Origin: Lysobacterales bacterium UBA5700
GTDB lineage: Bacteria; Pseudomonadota; Gammaproteobacteria; Xanthomonadales; Xanthomonadaceae
Length of the DNA: 13,184 nucleotides
Assembly: GCA_002420085.1 (NCBI GenBank)
Contig: DIHI01000103.1
Span: 1-13,184, forward strand
Reading direction: 5' to 3'
Shown: one piece after another, positions 1 through 6,890 of the stretch
Numbering within the stretch: position 1 is the first letter of the stretch
Layout: every line of letters begins with the position of its first letter
Notes under the pieces: model-generated
Database searches by the model: none
The model's input: the letters and a program-made list of their open reading frames with translations, nothing else
What the model was told of the DNA's origin: nothing
Made by a program: the position numbers and the translations under genes

Positions 1-1541
1 CTGGTGCTGTAGCTGCCGACCAGACTGACCCCGGAGAAGGTGCTGAAGGCACGCACCATCACGTGGTAGGTGCCGGTCTGCGGGCTGGCGAAGCTGCACG
101 TCTCGTTGTTGCCGTTGAGGAACGGACGGCAGTCGTAGCTGGAGGTGGTCGGCGCGGTGCCGAACTTCACGTACAGGTCGGCATCACCCGTGCCACCGGA
201 GATCGAGAAGTTCAGATTGCTGGCACCGGACGGCACCGACAGCGTGTAGCGCAGTTCGCCACCGGTGGAAGCGGCCAGGCCGGTCACCGGCACCCCGTTG
301 CTGAGCACATTGCTCGGCGGCGGCGGCGGCGGCGAACTGCCATCGAACAGCGAGTACAGCAACCGGTTGGGCGAACCCGTGCCCGGACTGGTCACCTTGT
401 TCAGGGTCGAGGCAGCGATGATGGCGTCGGTCACCTGGGTGACGCTGGCGCTCGGATTGGTGGCCAGGAACAGCGCGGCGACACCGGCGACGTGCGGCGA
501 GGCCATCGACGTACCGCTGATGGTGTTGGTTGCCGAAGTGCCGGTGTGCCAGGCCGACGTGATCGACGAACCCGGCGCGAAGATGTCCAGACAGGTGCCG
601 AAATTCGAGAAGCTGGAACGGGCGTCGGTGTTGGTGGTGGAGCCGACGGTGATCGCCAGCGGCGCGCGCGCCGGCGACGAGTTGCAGGCATTGGTGTTGT
701 CATTGCCGGCCGCGACCACGACCGTGACGCCGGCATTGACCATGTTGGTGACAGCATTGTCGGTGGCGGTGGACGCGCCGCCACCCAGACTCATGTTGGC
801 CACCGCTGGCTTGACGTGATTGGCGGCGACCCAGTCCATGCCGGCGATCACGCCCGAGTTGCTGCCGGAACCGTCGCAGCCCAGCACCCGCACCGGGTGG
901 ATGGTCACGCCCTTGGCGACGCCGTGGGTGGTGCCGCCGACCGTGCCGGCCACGTGGGTGCCGTGACCGTTGCAGTCGTTGGTGCCATTGCCGTCAGTAA
1001 TCGCGGTGAAGCCGTTGCCCATGCGGCCGGTGAACTGGGTATGGGTGCCGAGCACGCCGGTATCGACGATGTAGGCATGCACGCCGGCAGCATTGGTGTT
1101 GTAGGTGTAGCTGGTATCCAGCGGCAGATTGCGCTGGTCGATGCGGTCCAGACCCCAGGTGGCGTTGCTCTGGGTGGCGGCGATGCTGATGATGCCGTCT
1201 TCCTCGACGTAGGCGACGCGATCGTCGAGCAGCAGGCGCTGGAGCGCCTTGTCGTCAGCGCGCACGACGAAACCACGCAGGGCGTGCGAGAAGCTGGCGC
1301 GAACCTTGGCGCCGTGCTTGCTGGCCATCTGGCGGGCCATGTCGGCGACGCGCGGCCGCTGCGCAGCATTGGTTTCATGCGCGAGCGAGGCGACCTCGTC
1401 CTTCAGTACGACGATGTACTGACCTTCGATCGGCTGATTGGCGATCCGGAATTCGGCCTGCGCTTCGGCTGTACCGCTGACGCTGCCGAGTACTGCTGCG
1501 GCGATCGCCGCCGCCAGTACGTGGTGACTGACAAATTTCAT
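1..1541 (-). CDS. Secreted subtilisin-like (S8, proteinase K-type) serine protease with C-terminal PPC domain, 3'-truncated by window
   Basis: Extracellular endopeptidase made as a pre-pro-protein. Seen: start ATG at 1541 with an AAGGGG ribosome site 7 bases upstream. A signal peptide covers residues ~1-29 (MKF then an Ala-rich core ending AEAQA). An I9-type inhibitor propeptide spans ~38-118 (QYIVVLKD...AYVEEDG). The S8 catalytic domain spans ~121-400: Asp160 in IVDTGV, His193 in GHGTHVAGT, oxyanion Asn280 in AAGND, Ser345 in [12 protein letters not shown] linker of six prolines (404-409) leads to a PPC beta-sandwich from ~412 ([10 protein letters not shown], then TCSF and [10 protein letters not shown]) that is still open at base 1 after 513 codons. 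Family knowledge: the propeptide chaperones and inhibits the enzyme, and PPC is usually removed or helps secretion (type II in Gram-negatives). All triad residues are intact, so it should be active. It is divergent from the LysR gene at 1957, a likely regulator. The missing end is probably a few residues to one more PPC repeat. Confidence 0.95.
   Translation of the reverse strand, partial: MKFVSHHVLAAAIAAAVLGSVSGTAEAQAEFRIANQPIEGQYIVVLKDEVASLAHETNAAQRPRVADMARQMASKHGAKVRASFSHALRGFVVRADDKALQRLLLDDRVAYVEEDGIISIAATQSNATWGLDRIDQRNLPLDTSYTYNTNAAGVHAYIVDTGVLGTHTQFTGRMGNGFTAITDGNGTNDCNGHGTHVAGTVGGTTHGVAKGVTIHPVRVLGCDGSGSNSGVIAGMDWVAANHVKPAVANMSLGGGASTATDNAVTNMVNAGVTVVVAAGNDNTNACNSSPARAPLAITVGSTTNTDARSSFSNFGTCLDIFAPGSSITSAWHTGTSATNTISGTSMASPHVAGVAALFLATNPSASVTQVTDAIIAASTLNKVTSPGTGSPNRLLYSLFDGSSPPPPPPSNVLSNGVPVTGLAASTGGELRYTLSVPSGASNLNFSISGGTGDADLYVKFGTAPTTSSYDCRPFLNGNNETCSFASPQTGTYHVMVRAFSTFSGVSLVGSYST
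315..332 (-). repeat. (CCG)6 trinucleotide tract encoding hexaproline linker
   Basis: Six identical CCG codons in a row encode Pro404-Pro409 between the catalytic and PPC domains of the protease. Proline linkers are common there. The perfect codon repetition makes this a potential slippage site that would change linker length by whole residues without a frameshift. Confidence 0.8.
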
Positions 1542-1617
1542 GGTGCTGCCCCTTTCTGTGCTGTGTGATGTAGAACCCCTGAAGAAAATCCATTCCGGGC
1601 GCGCATCTGTCCCCTGT

Positions 1618-1636
1618 GGTTCAGAAAATCTGAACC
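1618..1636. promoter_or_regulatory. Perfect 19-bp dyad with LysR-type T-N11-A core
   Basis: GGTTCAGA and TCTGAACC flank a central AAA: 8-bp arms with no mismatch. The inner part TCAG...CTGA (1621-1633) fits the T-N11-A dyad typical of LysR-family boxes. It lies 77 bp upstream of the protease start and about 58-76 nt downstream of the transcription start predicted from the 1701-1729 promoter. It could be an operator acting by roadblock, the regulator's own site, or an RNA hairpin in the protease leader. Binding by the adjacent regulator is inference. Confidence 0.55.
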
Positions 1637-1700
1637 AGAGATGAATGCAATGCCGTTGGCGCCCCTGAGAATGAATTGGGCATGAACTTGCCCGCAGACA

Positions 1701-1729
1701 CATATAAAGTGCAGGCGCATATCTGTCAA
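1701..1729 (-). promoter_or_regulatory. Sigma70 promoter for the S8 protease
   Basis: On the minus strand: TTGACA (1729-1724, perfect -35), a 17-base spacer, then TATATG (1706-1701, good -10). The predicted start is near 1694, giving a leader of about 150 nt before the ATG at 1541. This is the most AT-rich stretch of the intergenic region. A GCATATC direct repeat (1717-1723 and 1741-1747, 24 bp apart) lies across and just upstream of the -35 and may be an activator site; that last point is weak. Confidence 0.7.
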
Positions 1730-1956
1730 ATGCAATTTCAGCATATCATTACCCGGAAAATGCGCTACGCGGCGGCTGCCGCCCATCGCTGCCGGCTGAC
1801 CCGAGCTGGATGGCTCCGCATGGCGCCACCGACCGGGCCACAGCACTCGGTTCGTGTTGCGCCGCACGATGACTTCAGCGACGAAAACTCATGGCTCGGC
1901 CGGACAGCCCGACAACCGGCCCGGTGACACAACGGATGGGTACAGGGAAACAACCA

Positions 1957-2940
1957 GTGAGCGTGACACTGACCGGCCTGCGATGCCTCGTGGAAATCGC
2001 CGAGGCGAACCTCAACATCAGCGCGGCCGGACAGGCGATGCATCTGTCGCAGTCCTGTGTCTCGCGCCACCTCAAGCAGATCGAGGATTCCCTGGGTTAC
2101 CGGATCTTCGCCCGCAACGGGCGCAGTCTGGTCGACGTCACCCCGGCCGGACGCATGGCCTTGGACGTGGCCCGACGTGTCGTCCGGGATGTCGAAGGCT
2201 TGTGTGATCTTGCCGCCAACACGCGCGGAGAGACCGCAGGTGAACTGGCCATCGCCGCACCGCAGACCTATGCCCTGCATGTGCTTCCGCCACTGCTGCG
2301 CCGGCTGCGCGAACGCTACCCGGACCTGAGCGTGCGCATGCATACGCTGGGCGATGACCAGCGTATGCGAGTGAGCGAACACGACCGTTTCGACACGGTG
2401 ATCGTCAGCAGCACCGGCGACGGTGTACCGGACGGTACTGCGGTGCCGCTGTTCCGGTGGCGTCGGGTCGCCCTGGTCGAGCGCAGCCATCCACTGGCAA
2501 GTCACAGCGGTACGATTCCGCTGGCCGAACTGGCACGCTGGCCGCTGGTGACACACGAAGCCGCGCGCCAACCCGACTCCACGCTCAATCGGACGATGGC
2601 CATGCACGGCCTGACCCCGCGTTTCGCCTGCTCAGCACCGGATGCCGCCACGATCAAGGCTTACGCGCGTGCCGGGCTCGGCGTCGGGTTGGTGGCGGAA
2701 CTGTCACTGGATCCGGCCGACTACAGCCGTTTCGCGGTACTGGCCTTGGACGCTGCCCTGCCCGATTCCATCGCCTGGGCGATCCTGCCGCGCGGCCGCG
2801 TGCTACGCAATGCCGCCCTCGAACTGGTGCGCCTGCTCGCCCCTGATCTGGACGCCGACACCCTGCGCCGCGCATCGCAAGGTCAACCTCCGGCACACTG
2901 GCCAACTCCGCCTTACCATCACCGCACGCCGGAAGCCTGA
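1957..2940 (+). CDS. CysB-like LysR-family transcriptional regulator
   Basis: Cytoplasmic DNA-binding regulator. Seen: an N-terminal winged helix-turn-helix (about residues 5-66; AAGQAMHLSQSCVSRHLKQI then LGYRIFARNGR and VTPAGR) and a two-lobed LysR effector domain (~95-300). Start choice: GTG at 1957 has AGGGA 8 bases upstream and gives 327 residues with the HTH placed as in CysB (324 aa). ATGs at 1891 and 1936 in the same frame would only add an unconserved tail. CysB-specific likenesses are the NLN-S start of the HTH, DAATIKAYARAGLGVG, and a late DP motif. Odd: aligned to E. coli CysB as I recall it, sulfate contacts Thr100 and Gln103 are Pro102 and Tyr105 here, and only the Thr102 equivalent (Thr104) is kept, so the ligand probably differs. 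It is divergent from the protease and may control it (inference). Family call sure; CysB function not. Confidence 0.9.
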   Translation: MSVTLTGLRCLVEIAEANLNISAAGQAMHLSQSCVSRHLKQIEDSLGYRIFARNGRSLVDVTPAGRMALDVARRVVRDVEGLCDLAANTRGETAGELAIAAPQTYALHVLPPLLRRLRERYPDLSVRMHTLGDDQRMRVSEHDRFDTVIVSSTGDGVPDGTAVPLFRWRRVALVERSHPLASHSGTIPLAELARWPLVTHEAARQPDSTLNRTMAMHGLTPRFACSAPDAATIKAYARAGLGVGLVAELSLDPADYSRFAVLALDAALPDSIAWAILPRGRVLRNAALELVRLLAPDLDADTLRRASQGQPPAHWPTPPYHHRTPEA

Positions 2941-3048
2941 GGCGCTCTGATCGATTCGGTTGCACCACGCCACTGCTCGGAACTGGCCTGCTGCGGCCCG
3001 GCTCGGTTCGGGATTGGCGCTACCCGTGTCCGGTGGCCCGCACGGGTC

Positions 3049-3068
3049 GTACACTGTCGGCAGTGTAC
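3049..3068. promoter_or_regulatory. Perfect dyad overlapping the probable pepN -10
   Basis: GTACACTG and CAGTGTAC flank TCGG. The stem extends to 9 bp (3048-3069) and, after a 3-base bulge, by another 4 bp (GGGT 3044-3047 with ACCC 3073-3076). The dyad contains TACACT (3050-3055), a plausible -10 hexamer. No good -35 is seen 16-18 bp upstream (TGTCCG at best). It ends 17 bp before the pepN ATG. It could be an operator or a leader hairpin near the ribosome site. There is no U-tract, so it is not a normal terminator of the LysR gene. Confidence 0.5.
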
Positions 3069-3085
3069 GCCGACCCTGGTCACCG

Positions 3086-5740
3086 ATGACTGCTACTCAC
3101 CCCGATCGTCCCGAACCCATCCGACTCGCCGACTACCGACCGTCAGCCTGGCGCATCGATCGGGTGGAACTGGAATTCGATCTCGGCCTGGCCAGCACGG
3201 AGGTTCACTCACGGCTTCGGCTCCGACCCGAGCCCGACCAGCCGCTCACCGAGCTTCGGCTGGACGGCGAAGACCTGGAACTGCTCGACATCCGGATTGA
3301 CGGCCAACCGCTGGCCGGCGATCGCTATCGACACGACGACACCGGCCTGACCCTGTTCGGGCTCGACCGTGGCTGCCTGCTGGAAACCCGTGTCCGCATC
3401 CGACCTGAGCGCAACACCCGGCTCGAAGGGCTGTATGCCAGCCGGGGCCTGCTGATCAGCCAGTGTGAACCGGAGGGCTTCCGACGCATCACCTTCTTCC
3501 TCGATCGCCCGGACGTGATGCCGACCTGGCAGACCCGCCTGTGTGCCGACCGCACGCTGTTCCCGGTCCTGCTTGGCAATGGCAATCCCGTGCATCGGGA
3601 GGCATTGCCCGATGGCCGTCATTGCAGCGTCTGGGACAACCCGTACCCCACACCGTGCTACCTGTTTGCCGTGGTCGCCGGACAGTTGCACGATCAGCGC
3701 CGCACGATCGCCACCGCCTCGGGACGGTCGGTCGAACTGGCCGTCTGGGCTGCACCCGAGGATGTCGGGCGCTGCACCTTCGCGCTCGAATCGGTCGAGC
3801 GCGCCCTGCGCTGGGACGAGCAGCGGTTCGGTCGCGAATACGACCTTGATGTCTTCAACGTGGTCGCCGTCCAGGATTTCACCATGGGCGCGATGGAGAA
3901 CAAGGGCCTGAACATCTTCAACGCCCGCTTCATCCTGGCCGACCCCGAGACCGCCACCGACGCCGATTTCCTGGCGGTCGAGGCGGTGATCGGTCACGAG
4001 TATTTCCACAACTGGTCGGGCAATCGCGTCACCCTCCGCGACTGGTTCCAGTTGTCGCTCAAGGAAGGCTTCACGGTCTTTCGTGATCAGGAATTCACCG
4101 CCGATCTGCACTCGCGTGCGGTCAAGCGGATCGACGATGTGCGGCTGCTGCGCGCCCGACAGTTCGTCGAGGATTCCGGCGCACTGGCCCACCCGGTTCG
4201 TCCCGAACACTATCGCGAAATCAATAACTTCTACACCCTCACCGTCTACGAAAAGGGCGCCGAACTGGTACGCATGCTGCACACCCGACTGGGCGAGGCG
4301 GCGTTTCGACGCGGTTGCGACCGCTATTTCGCCGACCACGACGGCCGGGCCGCTACCGTCGAGGATTTCCTGACCGCGCTCGGCCAGGCATCCGGCCAGT
4401 GTCTCGATCGCCTGCTGATCTGGTATCGCCAGGCCGGCACACCGGAAGTCCACGTGCAGTCCGCATTCGACCCCGCGTCCGGACAGTTCCGCCTGTCCCT
4501 GGGTCAGCGAATCCCGGCAACCCCCGACCAGCCGAACCCGCAGCCGATGCCGATTCCGCTGCGTGTGGTTCTGTACGGTGCCGATGACCGTCCGTACACC
4601 GCCCTGCCCGATCGACCCGAGCCCGCACCCGAGTCGGCGTTCAGACTCCGGGCCGATGGCGAGGGCATCCTGTTCGACTTCGCGGAGGCACAGGCGACCC
4701 TGGTCTGGAACGGTCTGGCTGCGCCTCCGCTGCCGGCCTTCAACCAGGGCTTCGCGGCACCGATCAAATTGCACATCGACTACACGCCGCAGCAACTCGG
4801 TCGCCTGGCGCGCATCGAGCAGGATCCCTTCAATCGTTGGGAAGCACTGCAACGGCTGGCGATCGGCCTGATGCTGAACCGTTTCGCCGAGGCCGAATCG
4901 GCCGAAGCCGCCCTCAGCGACAGTCTGGCCGACCTGCTCGATGACGATGCCGCCGACCCGGCCTTCGTCGCCGAATGCCTGGCACTGCCCGACTTCCATA
5001 CCCTGTGCGAACACGTCGAGCGGATCGATGTCGATGCCCTGCTGGCCGCGCATGACGAACTGTTCGAGCGCCTGACCGAGGACCACGCCGACCGCCTCGA
5101 ACGCCGTTACCACAGCCTCGCCGAATCGGCTCAGGGCGGCCTCGACGGTCGCTCGATCGCCGCTCGGGCGCTGCGCATGACCTGCCTGGACTGGCTGACC
5201 CGGCTCGATCCCACGGCAGCGCTGGCGCAGGCTCAGTTCAACTCGGCAAGCACCATGACCGAGCGGCTGACTGCCCTGCGCTGTCTGATCCGCTACGACG
5301 CACCAGGCCGGGCCGAAGCACTGGCGCGCTTCGCCGAACGCTGGCGGGACGACCCGCTGGTCACCGACAAGTGGCTGACCCTGGTCGCCGCCCGACCCGA
5401 CCCCGATGCGCTCGACGATGTGCGCACACTGTTGGCATCACCGCATTGGCTGCCGACCAACCCCAACCGGGTACGAGCCATCCTCGGCGGGCTGTCGCGA
5501 CTGAATCCAACCGCCTTCCACCGTGCCGACGGCGCCGGCTATCGGCTGCTGGGCGAGCAATTGCCGGCCCTCGACCGTCTCAACCCCCAGGTCACCGCCC
5601 GTCTGCTCGGCGCCTTCGAGTCCTGGCGGCGGCTCGACGATGGTCGTCGCGACCAGGTCAGCACCTGCCTGGACGGGCTGCGCGACCGGCTGCACTCACG
5701 CGACTGCCTGGACCTGCTGGAGCGCCTGAAACCGGACTGA
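3086..5740 (+). CDS. pepN: Aminopeptidase N (M1 family zinc metallopeptidase)
   Basis: Cytoplasmic exopeptidase that removes N-terminal residues from peptides in the last steps of protein turnover and peptide use. Seen: 884 residues from ATG 3086, close to the 870 of E. coli PepN. An in-frame ATG at 2960 would add 42 residues reading through the promoter dyad, so I reject it. Domains: N-terminal beta domain ~1-200; thermolysin-like catalytic domain ~200-445 with GAMEN (268-272), zinc site H304-E-Y-F-H308 and E327, and catalytic Tyr388 in VYEKG; Ig-like domain ~446-550; C-terminal helical-repeat domain to the end. The spacings from GAMEN Glu271 to His304 (33) and on to Tyr388 (84) equal those in E. 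coli. It has no signal peptide. It lies 145 bp after the LysR gene on the same strand, apparently with its own promoter, and is convergent with the transporter 41 bp away. Confidence 0.96.
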   Translation: MTATHPDRPEPIRLADYRPSAWRIDRVELEFDLGLASTEVHSRLRLRPEPDQPLTELRLDGEDLELLDIRIDGQPLAGDRYRHDDTGLTLFGLDRGCLLETRVRIRPERNTRLEGLYASRGLLISQCEPEGFRRITFFLDRPDVMPTWQTRLCADRTLFPVLLGNGNPVHREALPDGRHCSVWDNPYPTPCYLFAVVAGQLHDQRRTIATASGRSVELAVWAAPEDVGRCTFALESVERALRWDEQRFGREYDLDVFNVVAVQDFTMGAMENKGLNIFNARFILADPETATDADFLAVEAVIGHEYFHNWSGNRVTLRDWFQLSLKEGFTVFRDQEFTADLHSRAVKRIDDVRLLRARQFVEDSGALAHPVRPEHYREINNFYTLTVYEKGAELVRMLHTRLGEAAFRRGCDRYFADHDGRAATVEDFLTALGQASGQCLDRLLIWYRQAGTPEVHVQSAFDPASGQFRLSLGQRIPATPDQPNPQPMPIPLRVVLYGADDRPYTALPDRPEPAPESAFRLRADGEGILFDFAEAQATLVWNGLAAPPLPAFNQGFAAPIKLHIDYTPQQLGRLARIEQDPFNRWEALQRLAIGLMLNRFAEAESAEAALSDSLADLLDDDAADPAFVAECLALPDFHTLCEHVERIDVDALLAAHDELFERLTEDHADRLERRYHSLAESAQGGLDGRSIAARALRMTCLDWLTRLDPTAALAQAQFNSASTMTERLTALRCLIRYDAPGRAEALARFAERWRDDPLVTDKWLTLVAARPDPDALDDVRTLLASPHWLPTNPNRVRAILGGLSRLNPTAFHRADGAGYRLLGEQLPALDRLNPQVTARLLGAFESWRRLDDGRRDQVSTCLDGLRDRLHSRDCLDLLERLKPD

Positions 5741-5743
5741 GCA

Positions 5744-5763
5744 CCGAATCCGCGCGGACTCGG
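5744..5763. terminator. Short inverted repeat between convergent pepN and DMT transporter genes
   Basis: CCGAATCC, then GCGC, then GGACTCGG: an 8-bp stem with one A/C mismatch on plus, which becomes a G-U pair in minus-strand RNA. It sits 4 bases after the pepN stop in the 41-bp gap between two converging genes, where a shared terminator is expected. No U-tract follows on either strand, so an intrinsic mechanism is doubtful. Confidence 0.3.
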
Positions 5764-5781
5764 CGGTGATCTGCGGACCGG

Positions 5782-6723
5782 TCAGCCCGATTTCCGCCGA
5801 CCGAGCACACTGGTCAGGGCTGAACCGGCGACCACCGCCCCGGCACCGATCCAGCCGAGCGTGGTGATCCGCTCCGGCGCCAGTACCTCCGGCCAGAACG
5901 CCGAGACCGTGCTCGCTCCGAGGATCGCCAGGATCGGGGTCACCGCCAGCACCACCGAGACCCGCGATGCCTCCCAGTGTGCCAACGCCTCGGCGAAGCA
6001 GCCATAAGCACCCAGAGTATTGAAGGCACAATAGATCAACAGCGCCCAATGCAGCCCGTCCAGTCGAACCAGGGCCGAAGGCTGCGCCAACGGCCACAGG
6101 ACAATGGTGGCGACCGCGAACACCACCCACAGGATCAGCCACGACGACAGGCGCAGCAGCAACTGCTTCTGGGCCAGGGCGTAGACCGCCCAGACCACCG
6201 CACCCAGCACCACCAGACCCGAGCCGAGCAGGTAGCTGCCCCCGGTCTGACCCTGACCGAGTTGATCGAACAGTCGATCGAAGAAGAACAGGCCGAGTCC
6301 GCCGACCAGCACTGCCAGGCCGAGCCATTGCCCCGGACTGAAGCGTTCACCGAACACGAAGATGCCACCCATCGCCATCAGCAGCGGCGCCAATTGGATC
6401 AGCAACTGGGCGTTGGCTGGGCTGGTGTAGTGGACCCCGAGCAGGTAGAACACGTAATTGCCGATCAGACCGAGGGTCGCCAGGACCAGCAGAAGCCCAT
6501 GCCGGCCGGTGAGCCCGATCAAGGTTCGCAAGCGACCCGTGGCGGCAAGCCAGGCACCCAGCACGACAAACGCCACCACGAAGCGAAACCAGGTCAAGGT
6601 GTACGGATCGATCTGCTCCAGGGTGATCTTGAGCGCGATCGGCAGGGTCGCCCAGAAACCGGCCGCCCCCAGGGACAGCACAAGACCCAATCGCCAGCGG
6701 CCGGATGCGTGGTGTCGAGTCAT
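5782..6723 (-). CDS. EamA/DMT-superfamily inner-membrane transporter
   Basis: Probable small-metabolite exporter or permease of the drug/metabolite transporter superfamily; substrate not predictable from sequence. Seen: 313 residues from ATG 6723, the usual length, with AGGCG 8 bases upstream. An in-frame ATG at 6816 would add a tail into the divergent promoter region. About ten hydrophobic helices fall in two EamA halves. The first holds GAAGFWATLPIALK and the loop after helix 2 to FRF, plus TSPANAQLLIQLAPLLMA and FGERFSPGQW. The second repeats the pattern with LGAVVWAVYAL, FNTLGAYGCFAEAL, VVLAVTPILAILGAS and the PEVLAPERITTLGWIG motif. The tail ends in the basic GRRKSG. It is convergent with pepN and divergent from the lipoprotein gene. 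Amino-acid or metabolite efflux is typical of the family but is not shown here. Confidence 0.93.
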   Translation of the reverse strand: MTRHHASGRWRLGLVLSLGAAGFWATLPIALKITLEQIDPYTLTWFRFVVAFVVLGAWLAATGRLRTLIGLTGRHGLLLVLATLGLIGNYVFYLLGVHYTSPANAQLLIQLAPLLMAMGGIFVFGERFSPGQWLGLAVLVGGLGLFFFDRLFDQLGQGQTGGSYLLGSGLVVLGAVVWAVYALAQKQLLLRLSSWLILWVVFAVATIVLWPLAQPSALVRLDGLHWALLIYCAFNTLGAYGCFAEALAHWEASRVSVVLAVTPILAILGASTVSAFWPEVLAPERITTLGWIGAGAVVAGSALTSVLGRRKSG

Positions 6724-6820
6724 GACGATCGCCTGTCGGAGAGGCGCGCAGCTTAGCCCGGATGGCAGTCGAAGTGGCATGGGTGCGGCCGGATCCAACC
6801 CTGCCGCCAGCGACACTCCA

Positions 6821-6837
6821 GGTTCATAGCCGGTTCA
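6821..6837. promoter_or_regulatory. GGTTCA direct repeat with 11-bp period in a divergent promoter region
   Basis: GGTTCA occurs at 6821-6826 and 6832-6837, one helical turn apart, in the 167-bp gap between the transporter and lipoprotein genes. Direct repeats with an 11-bp period are typical of OmpR/PhoB-type response-regulator sites, and the same hexamer forms the ends of the dyad at 1618-1636. No convincing -35/-10 pair was found here, and the match may be chance. Confidence 0.25.
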
Positions 6838-6890
6838 ATGCAGCGGATCGAGACTGGCATGATCATCGACTCGACCTTGGGAGGCGCGTC

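Noticed and set aside
63..1568. Long plus-strand open frame (501 codons) over the protease gene
   Set aside because: It is antisense to a protease with an intact triad, signal peptide and PPC domain. Its own product is Arg/Gly/Val-rich with no recognisable motif, a usual by-product of high-GC codon bias.
2960..3085. Upstream in-frame ATG of pepN adding 42 residues
   Set aside because: The extension runs through the promoter dyad, is unlike any PepN N-terminus and has no ribosome site.
3209..5113. Minus-strand open frame of 634 codons within pepN
   Set aside because: Lies wholly opposite the pepN coding region, which carries all catalytic motifs with correct spacing; no ribosome site or family likeness.
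5977..6756. Plus-strand open frame of 259 codons opposite the DMT transporter
   Set aside because: Gln/Arg/Glu-rich translation is the mirror of a Leu-rich membrane protein; no start signal.
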